Assembly (NCBI GenBank): GCA_023405565.1
Contig: JAEXXW010000732.1
Location: 1-6,984 of the forward strand
Direction of reading: 5' to 3'
DNA: 6,984 bases
Source: Pseudomonadota bacterium
GTDB lineage: Bacteria > Pseudomonadota > Alphaproteobacteria > Rhizobiales > Xanthobacteraceae
The position numbers and the translations under genes are program-made. Below the pieces are notes generated by a model. It worked only from the letters and a program-made list of their open reading frames with translations, was not told the DNA's origin and ran no database searches. Positions 1 through 6,211 of this stretch are shown here, piece by piece (position 1 is the first letter of the stretch; each line of letters begins with the position of its first letter).

Positions 1-1
1 C

Positions 2-85
2 GTGCGCGCCTGCATGACTTTCAAAGATATGCACGCATTCCTTGAAGAGAATCGCAATTTAGCAATCGCGATCATCGCCTGCTAA
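2..85 (+). CDS. Possible C-terminal tail of an upstream gene (partial, doubtful)
   Basis: An open frame enters from the left edge and stops at TAA (83-85), giving 27 residues ending in NLAIAIIAC. An internal ATG at 14 is possible. The third-position G/C share is only moderate, lower than in the sure genes here, and nothing in the peptide is recognisable. It could be the end of a gene lying mostly outside the window or a chance open frame. Confidence 0.2.
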   Translation: MRACMTFKDMHAFLEENRNLAIAIIAC

Positions 86-131
86 ACATCGCGTCCGGTT
101 ATACGTGCGATGAAAACAATTCATGCGCTTG

Positions 132-151
132 GACGCAGTAATTGCTGCGTC
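132..151. repeat. Hairpin: perfect 7-bp inverted repeat
   Basis: GACGCAG (132-138) and CTGCGTC (145-151) are exact reverse complements around a 6-base loop. No T-run follows on either strand, so an intrinsic terminator is unlikely. It could be an operator or a chance hairpin. Confidence 0.5.
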
Positions 152-162
152 GTTGGTGTAAG

Positions 163-182
163 GTGACGCCATGACACGTCAC
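163..182. repeat. Hairpin: 6-bp inverted repeat
   Basis: GTGACG (163-168) pairs with CGTCAC (177-182) around an 8-base loop. It is the second of three small dyads in the rtcB leader region. The role is unknown and chance is possible. Confidence 0.35.
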
Positions 183-212
183 GGCAATGGACAGGCGGCG
201 GCAGCATTCGAA

Positions 213-228
213 CGGAGCAAGCGCTCCG
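213..228. repeat. Hairpin: 6-bp stem with 4-base loop
   Basis: CGGAGC (213-218) pairs with GCTCCG (223-228) around the loop AAGC. A tight GC-rich stem about 100 bases before the rtcB start could be part of a leader RNA fold. It has no T-run, so it is not a standard terminator. Confidence 0.4.
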
Positions 229-328
229 GTCGTTCGCTCCTTGTTGTCCGCAAGATACCAGGAAACCTACGGCAGCTCCCATAATCGCCGAATTCCGTTT
301 CCTTCTATTCTTCCATTGAGACCGTGCC

Positions 329-1666
329 ATGAGACGTTCCGATCCCCTTGAAGCGCGCGCGCGTGAACTCGCCATTGAGGCGGGCCTTGATCCCGATTCC
401 CGTGTCGAACGGCCCGGCCAGCGGTCGATGCCGTTGTGGTGCACCTATCGCGATGCTGCGCGTGCCGAACGAAATCTGAAAGCGGCCGAGGCTTTGTCGG
501 TGGAATTGCCGCCGCAGGCGCCTGCGTACCAGAACAGTCCGCTGAAGATTTTCGGCACGCATGACGACGCGACCGTCGCACAGATGCGTAATTGCATAGG
601 CATCGGTAATGTTGTGGGCGGCGTGATCTGCGCTGACGGCCATCTTGGTTACGCGCAGCCGGTCGGTGGTGTCATCGCCTATGAAGGGCAGATCAGTATT
701 TCCGGCGTCGGATTCGACATCGGCTGCGGCAACATGGCCGTTCGCCTCGACACACCCTACGCGGCGATTGAGGACCGGGTGGGTCCGATCATTCACGATG
801 TTGCCCGTGTCATTTCATTCGGTATCGGCCGGCGGAACGAAGAGCGCGTCGAGCACGACCTGTTTGACGATTCCGATGCCTGGCGCATGTCCGACATGGA
901 GAATTACCGGCAGAAAGCAGTAACTCAACTCGGCACCGTCGGCTCCGGCAATCACTATGTGGACCTGATGCGCGATCAGGACGGTTTTGTCTGGATCGGG
1001 GTCCATTTCGGAAGCCGCGGGCTCGGTCACTCCAGCGCGACCAAGTATTTGAAGGCTGCGGGTGGCAAGGACGGGATGAATGTCGCTCCCGCTGTCATCA
1101 ACGAGGATTCCGAGATCGGGCGTCGCTACATCGCAGCAATGGAACTGGCTGGCCGTTACGCCTATGCGGGGCGTGAATGGGTGGTGGAGCGCGTGCGCAA
1201 GATCATCGGTGGCGAAGTCACGGAGATGGTGCACAACCATCATAACTATGCGTGGCGGGAGACCCACGATGGCCGGGATCTCTGGGTGGTCCGAAAGGGT
1301 GCGACACCCGCCTTTCCCGGTCAGCGGGGTTTTGTCGGCGGTTCGATGGGCGATGATGCGGTGATCGTCGAAGGCGTGGATTCGCCGGAAGCGCGCGCCT
1401 CGCTTTACTCGACCGTTCACGGGGCGGGTCGTTTGTTCGGCCGCAAGGTGGCCTTGCGAACGTTCAACCGGGACGACATGGACCGCTGGCTGGCGGAACG
1501 CGGCGTCATGCTGATCGGCGGCGATCTGGACGAAAGTCCGATGGCATATCGGCGCTTGCCGGAGGTTCTTGCCCAGCATGCCGGCACGATCAAGGTCCTG
1601 CACACGCTGCGCCCGTTTGCCGTCGCGATGGCCGGTTCCGGTGAGTTCGATCCGTTCAAGGATTGA
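329..1666 (+). CDS. rtcB: RtcB-family RNA ligase
   Basis: RtcB joins RNA ends carrying 2',3'-cyclic phosphate or 3'-phosphate to 5'-OH ends, using GTP and Mn2+, in RNA repair or splicing. The 445-residue protein shows the family motifs in order: GVGFDIGCG with metal ligands D130 and C133; GTVGSGNH with H209; HFGSRGLGH with H226; HNHHNY with probable ligand H305; RKGAT (322-326); and STVHGAGR with H364, the histidine guanylylated in known RtcB. DESPMAYRRL (401-410) and a TLRP segment close the domain. The length fits the family (about 400-480). The HGAGR motif is followed by LFGR where many members have a serine before the arginine, which hints at a divergent subfamily. The start is the first ATG of the frame; only a weak purine stretch precedes it. 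No archease, rtcA or rtcR lies beside it in the window, so the substrate is unknown. Confidence 0.93.
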   Translation: MRRSDPLEARARELAIEAGLDPDSRVERPGQRSMPLWCTYRDAARAERNLKAAEALSVELPPQAPAYQNSPLKIFGTHDDATVAQMRNCIGIGNVVGGVICADGHLGYAQPVGGVIAYEGQISISGVGFDIGCGNMAVRLDTPYAAIEDRVGPIIHDVARVISFGIGRRNEERVEHDLFDDSDAWRMSDMENYRQKAVTQLGTVGSGNHYVDLMRDQDGFVWIGVHFGSRGLGHSSATKYLKAAGGKDGMNVAPAVINEDSEIGRRYIAAMELAGRYAYAGREWVVERVRKIIGGEVTEMVHNHHNYAWRETHDGRDLWVVRKGATPAFPGQRGFVGGSMGDDAVIVEGVDSPEARASLYSTVHGAGRLFGRKVALRTFNRDDMDRWLAERGVMLIGGDLDESPMAYRRLPEVLAQHAGTIKVLHTLRPFAVAMAGSGEFDPFKD

Positions 1667-1742
1667 GCGCATGCCGGGCGATGCGTCGTCGCATCTGTTC
1701 CCGCGCGAATTCCGCACTAGATAAGGCTGCTACCCGCCCCCC

Positions 1743-1770
1743 TCCCGCAACGCGACCCTTTCCCGCAACG
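1743..1770. repeat. Short direct repeat before the monooxygenase gene
   Basis: TCCCGCAACG occurs at 1743-1752 and again at 1761-1770, an 18-base period, in a C-rich stretch ending 11 bases before the ATG. It takes the place where a ribosome binding site would be expected, and no purine-rich Shine-Dalgarno sequence is seen. It may be a regulator half-site pair or a small tandem duplication. Confidence 0.4.
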
Positions 1771-1781
1771 ATAGTTCCCCC

Positions 1782-2801
1782 ATGAAAAAACTCGGCTTTC
1801 TCTCCTTCGGCCATTGGTCGCCGTCGTCGCAATCGCAGACGCGCACGGCCGCCGACGCGCTCCTTCAATCGATCGACCTTGCCGTCGCGGCCGAAGAACT
1901 CGGCGCCGACGGCGCCTATTTCCGCGTGCATCATTTCGCGCGTCAGCTCGGCTCGCCATTTCCGCTGCTGGCGGCAGTCGGTGCCAGGACGAAAAAGATC
2001 GAGATCGGCACCGCCGTGATCGACATGCGCTACGAGAACCCGCTCTACATGGCCGAGGACGCCGGCAGTGCCGATCTGATCAGCGGCGGGCGGCTGCAGC
2101 TTGGCATCAGCCGCGGTTCTCCGGAACAGGTAATCGATGGCTGGCGCTATTTCGGCTACGCGCCGGAAGAGGGCACGAGCGATGCCGACATGGCGCGGCG
2201 CCATACTGAGGTGTTTCTCGAGGTGCTTCAGGGCAAGGGCTTCGCCAAGCCGAACCCGCGGCCGATGTTTCCCAATCCGCCCGGCCTCCTGCGTCTCGAG
2301 CCGCACTCAGAGGGCTTGCGGGAGCGCATCTGGTGGGGCGCGGGCACCAATGCGACCGCGGAATGGGCGGCCAAGCTCGGCATGAATCTGCAAAGCTCGA
2401 CGCTGAAGATCGACGAGAGCGGCAAGCCGTTCCATGTGCAGCAGGCCGAGCAGATCCGGATCTTCCGCGCGGCATGGAAGGAGGCGGGGCACACGCACAC
2501 GCCACGGGTGTCAGTGTCGCGCTCGATCTTCGCCTTGGTGGACGAGCGCGACCGCATGTATTTCGGGCGCGACGAGAGCGCCGACCAGGTTGGTTTCATC
2601 AGCGAGACCGAGCGCGCCATCTTCGGCCGTTCCTATGCGGACGAACCGGACAAGCTGATTGCGCAACTCAGGCAGGACGAGGCGATTGCGGAAGCCGACA
2701 CGCTGCTGCTGACCGTGCCGAACCAGCTCGGCGTCGATTACAACGCGCATGTGATCGAGGCGATCCTCAAACATGTCGCGCCGGCGCTGGGCTGGCGCTA
2801 G
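1782..2801 (+). CDS. LLM-class flavin-dependent oxidoreductase (luciferase-like monooxygenase)
   Basis: A member of the bacterial luciferase-like superfamily: cytoplasmic TIM-barrel enzymes that use reduced FMN (sometimes F420) to oxidise an organic substrate with O2. The 339-residue length is typical. Family landmarks: AAEELGADGAYFRVHHF (36-52), the region after strand 2; the stretch around PLLAAVGARTKKIEIGTAV (61-79); and ENPLYMAEDAGSADLISGGRLQLGISRGS (85-113), with the usual NP..AE...D..S.GR..LG pattern. The substrate cannot be read from sequence; members act on alkanals, sulfonates, polyamines and others. The start is the first ATG, giving MKKLGFLSFG, a fitting first beta-strand. No good ribosome binding site precedes it. 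It is separated from rtcB by 115 bases, so co-transcription is possible but unproven. Its stop codon overlaps that of the convergent thioesterase. Confidence 0.9.
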   Translation: MKKLGFLSFGHWSPSSQSQTRTAADALLQSIDLAVAAEELGADGAYFRVHHFARQLGSPFPLLAAVGARTKKIEIGTAVIDMRYENPLYMAEDAGSADLISGGRLQLGISRGSPEQVIDGWRYFGYAPEEGTSDADMARRHTEVFLEVLQGKGFAKPNPRPMFPNPPGLLRLEPHSEGLRERIWWGAGTNATAEWAAKLGMNLQSSTLKIDESGKPFHVQQAEQIRIFRAAWKEAGHTHTPRVSVSRSIFALVDERDRMYFGRDESADQVGFISETERAIFGRSYADEPDKLIAQLRQDEAIAEADTLLLTVPNQLGVDYNAHVIEAILKHVAPALGWR

Positions 2802-3238
2802 CCGACAACAAGATCGGACACGGCCCGCTGCAAGGCCTCCGGCAGCGCTGCGGGCCGGCCGCTCGCGCGATCCACATAGACATGCACGAAGTGACCTTGC
2901 GCCGACGCAAGGTCATCGTCCGCGCGGAAGATGCCGATTTCATAGCGCACGCTCGACCTGCCGCGATGGGCCACGCGCAGGGCCCCGGTGATCGTGTCCG
3001 GAAATGAAATCGGCCTGAAGTAATGACATTGCGTCTCGACGACGAGGCCGATGACGGCGCCTTTGGCGATATCGAGCGCGCCTTGCTCGATCAGATAGCC
3101 GTTCACGATCGTGTCGAAATACGAATAATAGGTCACGTTATTGATGTGGCCATAGGCGTCGTTGTCCATCCAGCGCGTCGGGATGATGCGAAAGTGGCGG
3201 TAGGCTAAGCGGGGATGCGGCGACGGGCGGGAGGTCAT
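2798..3238 (-). CDS. Acyl-CoA thioesterase, 4HBT hotdog-fold family
   Basis: Hotdog-fold thioesterase of the 4-hydroxybenzoyl-CoA/YbgC group, which hydrolyses acyl-CoA (or acyl-ACP) thioesters in the cytoplasm. From the chosen ATG it has 146 residues, normal for the family. Residues 22-44 hold the signature RWMDNDAYGHINN followed by YYSYFD; D27 aligns with the catalytic Asp of the Pseudomonas enzyme. Residues 66-81 (VVETQCHYFRPISFPD) form the usual central strand. The same frame is open 27 codons further upstream, overlapping the kinase gene's end, but those residues look unlike the family, so MTSRPSPHP (ATG ending at 3238) is preferred; another ATG at 3253 remains possible. The start is 50 bases after the kinase stop, so it may be the last gene of that operon, though no functional link to envelope stress is evident. 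The natural substrate is unknown. Confidence 0.88.
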   Translation of the reverse strand: MTSRPSPHPRLAYRHFRIIPTRWMDNDAYGHINNVTYYSYFDTIVNGYLIEQGALDIAKGAVIGLVVETQCHYFRPISFPDTITGALRVAHRGRSSVRYEIGIFRADDDLASAQGHFVHVYVDRASGRPAALPEALQRAVSDLVVG

Positions 3239-3253
3239 GATCGATCTTCGCAT

Positions 3254-3279
3254 TCTGCGCGCCGACGCGAAAGCGCAGA
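3254..3279 (-). repeat. Hairpin between kinase stop and thioesterase start
   Basis: TCTGCGC (3254-3260) pairs with GCGCAGA (3273-3279) around a 12-base loop, entirely inside the 50-base gap. No T-run follows on the minus strand, so a classical terminator is not supported. It could limit read-through or protect the upstream message end. Confidence 0.45.
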
Positions 3280-3288
3280 GTGCTGCGG

Positions 3289-4542
3289 CTAGCTCATCGG
3301 CAGCGACACACGCAGGCAACTGCCGTGATCGAGCGGCGGCATGACGGTGACATCGCCGCCATGCAGGCGGGCGATCTGGCGCGCGATAGAGAGGCCGAGG
3401 CCGGAGCCTTTCGTCTCGCCGGGCAGGCGATAAAAGGGAATGAATACCCGCTCGTGCTCGGCCGGTGGGATGCCATTGCCGGTATCGAGCACGTCGATGA
3501 TCGCGTTGTTGCCCTTGTGCTGAACCTCGATCCGGATCGGCGGCTCGCCATGCCGCGCCGCATTGTCGAGCAGGTTGCGGATCAGGTGCCGCAGCAAGCG
3601 CGCGTCGCCGCTGATGGTGATCGCATCGCCCTCAACGCCATCGCCTTCGACCTGGCAATCGTCGTAACGCGCGGCTTCCTCCGCCGCGAGGGCGAGGAGA
3701 TCGACACTCTCCCGATCGGGCAGGCTCCTGGCAATATCGAGGCGGCTGGCCAGCAGAATACCATCCACCAGTTCGTCAAGCTCGGCGATATCCTGCTCCA
3801 GCGCGGCCTTGTATTTCGGATCCTGCTTCTGTTGCAGCAACTCGATGCCGAGGCGAATGCGCGACAGCGGCGTGCGGATTTCGTGCGAGGCATGCGCCAG
3901 CAAAAGCCGATGCGCATTGACGAGTTCCTCGATACGCGCCGCGGAATGATTGAAGCTTTCCGCGAGCCGGGCGACCTCGTCGCGGCCTTCCACTTTCACG
4001 CGCGCGGACAGATCGCCTGCGCCAAGCGTTTCAACACCAATCTGCAATCGCTCCAGGCGGCGGGTGAGGCCCTTCACGACCGGAAACGCGCAAAGCGCAA
4101 TCACGAGCGCAATGCCGCCCAGCACCATCATCAGCCCAAGCGCGGGATGAGGATGACGCGGCGGCGCGCCGGCAACGATCCAGCGCTGATCCGGCAGTTG
4201 CAACGCGAAGGCCGGTCCGCCGGGGCCATAGATCCAGCCGCCTCTGTCGCGCGTCGGTTGTGGAAGCGGGCGGCCCCATCGCGCGAGCGGACGCAACGTT
4301 TCGTCGAACAATGTCAGGTCGAGTTTCAGTCGCTTGGCCAGCCGGTCGATGGCTTCCTGCTGTTCCGCCGCTGGCGCATTGGCCGGCGGCAAGGCGGCGG
4401 CGGCGAGTTCGCCGGCGACCTCGAAGCCTTCGGTGAAGGCGCCGGGTTGCGCGCCGAAACGCCAGATTGCGCCCGCGACCAGAACCACGAGCAGCAGCGT
4501 CACGACAATGGTGAGATAGATCTTCTGGTACAGCCGCTTCAT
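3289..4542 (-). CDS. Sensor histidine kinase, CpxA-like, HAMP type
   Basis: Inner-membrane sensor kinase, 417 residues, almost certainly the partner of the response regulator encoded just upstream. Order: membrane segment 1 (about 9-25); a periplasmic sensor region of about 105 residues (28-132); membrane segment 2 (about 135-155); HAMP linker (about 156-208); HisKA with H-box SHEIRTPLSR, phospho-acceptor H220; and HATPase_c with N-box RNLLDNAARHG (N327), G1 DTGNGI (353-358), F-box FIPFYR and G2 GSGLGLSIA (379-387). All catalytic motifs are intact. The extracytoplasmic region suits an envelope signal, as in CpxA, RstB or EnvZ; what it senses cannot be read. The upstream ATG has only a weak GAGAT-like ribosome site, and an 83-base gap with a strong palindrome separates it from the regulator gene. 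The CpxA label is inferred from context. Confidence 0.94.
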   Translation of the reverse strand: MKRLYQKIYLTIVVTLLLVVLVAGAIWRFGAQPGAFTEGFEVAGELAAAALPPANAPAAEQQEAIDRLAKRLKLDLTLFDETLRPLARWGRPLPQPTRDRGGWIYGPGGPAFALQLPDQRWIVAGAPPRHPHPALGLMMVLGGIALVIALCAFPVVKGLTRRLERLQIGVETLGAGDLSARVKVEGRDEVARLAESFNHSAARIEELVNAHRLLLAHASHEIRTPLSRIRLGIELLQQKQDPKYKAALEQDIAELDELVDGILLASRLDIARSLPDRESVDLLALAAEEAARYDDCQVEGDGVEGDAITISGDARLLRHLIRNLLDNAARHGEPPIRIEVQHKGNNAIIDVLDTGNGIPPAEHERVFIPFYRLPGETKGSGLGLSIARQIARLHGGDVTVMPPLDHGSCLRVSLPMS

Positions 4543-4577
4543 GCGTGCGTGATCTCGTGCTGCGGCGTTGTTTTCTG

Positions 4578-4626
4578 GCGCATGACGTTATCCGAAAACC
4601 GCTTCGCACTTTTCGGCGTCATGCGC
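4578..4626. repeat. Long palindromic element between regulator and kinase genes
   Basis: GCGCATGACG (4578-4587) and CGTCATGCGC (4617-4626) are exact reverse complements, and inside them CCGAAAA (4592-4598) pairs with TTTTCGG (4610-4616), with a 4-base bulge. This gives 17 base pairs around an 11-base loop. The element starts on the last base of the regulator's TAG stop. From memory it matches a dispersed repeat style common in Bradyrhizobium relatives, with CCGAAAACCG and CACTTTTCGG arms. It could slow transcription or set the level of kinase relative to regulator. Confidence 0.8.
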
Positions 4627-5321
4627 TAATCCTGCGCCTTGGCGAAGACATAGCCCGCGCCGCGCACGGTGATCACACGGCGCGGCTTTTTCGGATCGTC
4701 TTCGATGGCGGCGCGGATGCGAGAGATATGCACATCGATCGAGCGATCGAACGCTTCGAGGGTCTCGCTCTTCAACAGATTCATGATGGTGTCGCGCGAG
4801 AGCACGCGCCCGGCATTCTCGGCAAGCGCCAATAGCAGAGCGAATTGATAGCTGGTGAGGGGGCGCTCGTCGCCATCAAGGCGCACCTGTCGTGCGGCGG
4901 TGTCGATCTCGAGCCGCCCGAAGCGCATCAGGTCATTCTTGCGGTCCGAGCGTGCACGGCGGAGCAGGGCGCGCAGACGCGCCAGCAGCTCGCGCGGCTC
5001 GAACGGCTTGGGCAGATAATCGTCGGCGCCCATTTCGAGGCCGACCACGCGATCCATGGCGTCGCCGCGCGCGGTCAGCATCAGGATCGGCGTTTGCGAT
5101 TTCTCGCGGATGCGCCGGCAGACATCGAGGCCATCCATGTCAGGCAACATCAGATCGAGAATGAGAATGTCGAAGGGTTCGCGATCCTGCAGCGCCATGC
5201 CGGTGCTGCCGGATGGCGCGATCGCGGTCTGGAAACCGGCTTCACCGAGATAATTGGAAATCATCTCGGCCAGCCGCCGGTCGTCTTCAATGAGCAAAAT
5301 GCGGTCGGTCACGACGGACAT
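4626..5321 (-). CDS. OmpR-family response regulator, CpxR/RstA-like
   Basis: Cytoplasmic two-component transcription factor of 231 residues, the normal length. The receiver domain (about 7-120) has the acidic pocket D13/D14, phospho-acceptor D56 in LILDLMLPDMDG, T83 in MLTARG and K105 in DDYLPKPF. The winged-helix DNA-binding domain (about 133-228) ends with FDRSIDVHISRIRAAI and VRGAGYVF. The segments TARG..DRV.GLE.GADDYLPKPF and FDRSID.HIS are very close to what is known of CpxR and RstA, so I call it CpxR-like by resemblance. The kinase gene lies directly downstream and a Spy/CpxP-like gene upstream, with a CpxR-type box before the latter. The ATG at 5321 gives a normal N-terminus; the only purine stretch before it (GGAAAA) lies in the arm of a hairpin. 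Confidence 0.95.
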   Translation of the reverse strand: MSVVTDRILLIEDDRRLAEMISNYLGEAGFQTAIAPSGSTGMALQDREPFDILILDLMLPDMDGLDVCRRIREKSQTPILMLTARGDAMDRVVGLEMGADDYLPKPFEPRELLARLRALLRRARSDRKNDLMRFGRLEIDTAARQVRLDGDERPLTSYQFALLLALAENAGRVLSRDTIMNLLKSETLEAFDRSIDVHISRIRAAIEDDPKKPRRVITVRGAGYVFAKAQD

Positions 5322-5323
5322 TC

Positions 5324-5365
5324 TAGAGCTTTTCCGGCTTTGATGGAATTAAAGCCGGAGCTCTA
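5324..5365. repeat. Palindrome at the regulator's translation start
   Basis: TAGAGCT (5324-5330) pairs with AGCTCTA (5359-5365), and CCGGCTTT (5334-5341) pairs with AAAGCCGG (5351-5358), making 15 base pairs with a 3-base bulge and a 9-base loop. The structure ends two bases before the regulator start codon, so the possible ribosome site GGAAAA lies at the bulge and stem. It could hold back translation, or be a dispersed repeat inserted here. Confidence 0.75.
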
Positions 5366-5380
5366 ACTTTTTGGTTTGAC

Positions 5381-5454
5381 GCGTTTTCTTCACGCGAACC
5401 GGCCGTCGCCGGACGAAGCCGGCTTTGGCCGGTATCTGCTTCGCTCGAAAACGC
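5381..5454. repeat. Complex inverted repeat, probable dispersed intergenic element
   Basis: Nested arms: GCGTTTTC (5381-5388) with GAAAACGC (5447-5454), GCGAA (5394-5398) with TTCGC (5440-5444), CCGG (5399-5402) with CCGG (5429-5432), and an inner hairpin GCCGG (5408-5412) with CCGGC (5419-5423). The outer arms read like a repeat often met between genes in Bradyrhizobium relatives (from memory). The GC-rich centre looks like an extra insertion in that repeat. Confidence 0.65.
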
Positions 5455-5616
5455 TTTCATGCAGAAAGTGGGTGAGGGCCTTCAAATTCAGGGGACGAAC
5501 TGAAAGCCCCCACCCAACCCTCCCGTTCCGGACCCGCGGGCTCATAAGGTCCGGACCTGAAACGTGGCGAGACGGGTGGAGCCGGCGTCGCCCGGGAGGA
5601 TATCTGCGGACGGACG
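5455..5616. other. Rest of the chaperone-regulator gap
   Basis: No gene is supported here. A plus-strand open frame translates to a peptide with SPHPTLPFRTRG, a wording typical of translated intergenic repeats rather than of proteins. The C-rich stretch around 5505-5525 also has that character. Together with the two palindromes to its left it makes a 295-base gap made mostly of repeats. A promoter for the regulator may hide in it, but I cannot point to one. Confidence 0.5.
5527..5558. repeat. Inverted repeat with a perfect 12-bp palindrome
   Basis: TCCGGACC (5527-5534) pairs with GGTCCGGA (5548-5555) around a 13-base loop, and AGGTCCGGACCT (5547-5558) is by itself a perfect palindrome. It lies 59 bases past the chaperone stop codon on the minus strand. 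No T-run follows. It could be a factor-dependent termination or mRNA-end structure, a repeat part, or an operator. Confidence 0.55.
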
Positions 5617-6201
5617 TCAGCCGTGCCGCCAGCGCGGACCACCCGCGCTGAAAGGCGGGAAACGATCGTTGAGCTTGCGGCGCTGTTCGGGTGACAGGAT
5701 CTCGGCGGCGTCACCGAGCGCCTGCACGACGCGTTTCGACACGCTGTCGGCGAGTGTGATCTGCTCGGCACGCAGCTTCTCCATCGCGCCGCGGTCGATC
5801 GTGGTCTGTGTCAGCAACTCGCGCGCCTGACGACGTGCGGCTTGAGCCTTTTCGCGGGCCGGCAACACATCTTTCAACATATCGCGCATGATGCCGCGCA
5901 GCTTCTCCTGCTGCTCGTTGTTGGCATCGAGCTCGACGGCGAGATGACGCAGCATGCGGTCGGCGCGATCTTCGATCTGGGTCGCGTCAAGCGGACCGCC
6001 CCAGGGACCGCGCATGCCACCATGCCATCCGGGCCCGAAGCCGAACGGATTGCTGACAGCCTTGGTGACGGCGGCGCCGGTCAATCCGGCAGCGAGGACG
6101 AGTGTTGCGAAGACGAGGGTGCGGCTACGCCTGGTGCGGGGGGCGGGAACGCGCGGAGCGGGGGACGGCTCCGGACGATCAGCGTTGTGCTGCTCGGTCA
6201 T
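5617..6201 (-). CDS. Spy/CpxP-like periplasmic chaperone or metal-stress protein, membrane-anchored
   Basis: A 194-residue protein with a 27-residue basic, proline-rich N-terminus, one hydrophobic segment (about 28-47, TLVFATLVLAAGLTGAAVTKA) acting as an anchor or long signal peptide, a Gly/Trp-rich linker (52-70), then a charged all-helical domain (about 75-180). Two degenerate LTxxQ-type motifs mark the Spy/CpxP family: LDANNEQQ (91-98) and LSPEQRRKL (169-177). Family members act in the periplasm as protein-folding chaperones or as feedback inhibitors of CpxA-like kinases. The start is well supported: AGGAG lies 10 bases before the ATG. A CpxR-type box lies 86 bases upstream, and the CpxR-like regulator and kinase genes follow on the same strand. 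No conserved Cys or His cluster for metal binding is obvious. The function is inferred from motif and context. Confidence 0.85.
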   Translation of the reverse strand: MTEQHNADRPEPSPAPRVPAPRTRRSRTLVFATLVLAAGLTGAAVTKAVSNPFGFGPGWHGGMRGPWGGPLDATQIEDRADRMLRHLAVELDANNEQQEKLRGIMRDMLKDVLPAREKAQAARRQARELLTQTTIDRGAMEKLRAEQITLADSVSKRVVQALGDAAEILSPEQRRKLNDRFPPFSAGGPRWRHG

Positions 6202-6211
6202 GGGTTAAGCT

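Larger units (their letters stand above)
86..328. other. Intergenic region upstream of rtcB
   Basis: This stretch has no convincing gene; the minus-strand frames that cross it run into rtcB and look like shadows. It is more A/T-rich at its left end than the coding regions and carries three small inverted repeats (132-151, 163-182, 213-228), listed separately. I see no clear sigma-70 promoter and no sigma-54 site of the TGGCAC-N5-TTGCA kind, so RtcR-type control of rtcB as in enterobacteria is not supported. Confidence 0.6.

Noticed and set aside
200..245. Possible tRNA T-arm-like stretch
   Set aside because: A GTTC run beside a GC stem drew attention, but no acceptor stem, anticodon arm or GGTTCGAATCC-type T-loop can be assembled.
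815..1717. 300-residue minus-strand open frame opposite rtcB
   Set aside because: Antisense shadow of a well-supported gene; rich in His, Arg and Pro, no domain, no ribosome site.
1656..2306. 216-residue minus-strand open frame overlapping the ends of rtcB and the monooxygenase
   Set aside because: Arg/Ala-rich shadow overlapping two sound genes, with no recognisable motif.
3239..3319. 27-codon upstream extension of the thioesterase, overlapping the kinase gene
   Set aside because: The added residues are low-complexity Ala-rich and unlike the family; the ATG at 3238 gives the normal length.
3280..4629. 449-residue plus-strand open frame opposite the kinase gene
   Set aside because: It is a GC-driven antisense shadow. 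The minus strand encodes a complete histidine kinase with all motifs, while this frame shows no recognisable domain and atypical composition.
4845..5366. 173-residue plus-strand open frame opposite the response regulator
   Set aside because: Antisense shadow; the regulator on the other strand has every catalytic residue and normal length.
5376..5651. 91-residue plus-strand open frame in the chaperone-regulator gap
   Set aside because: It crosses the palindromic repeats and its peptide (SPHPTLPFRTRG) is typical of translated intergenic repeats; not a credible protein.
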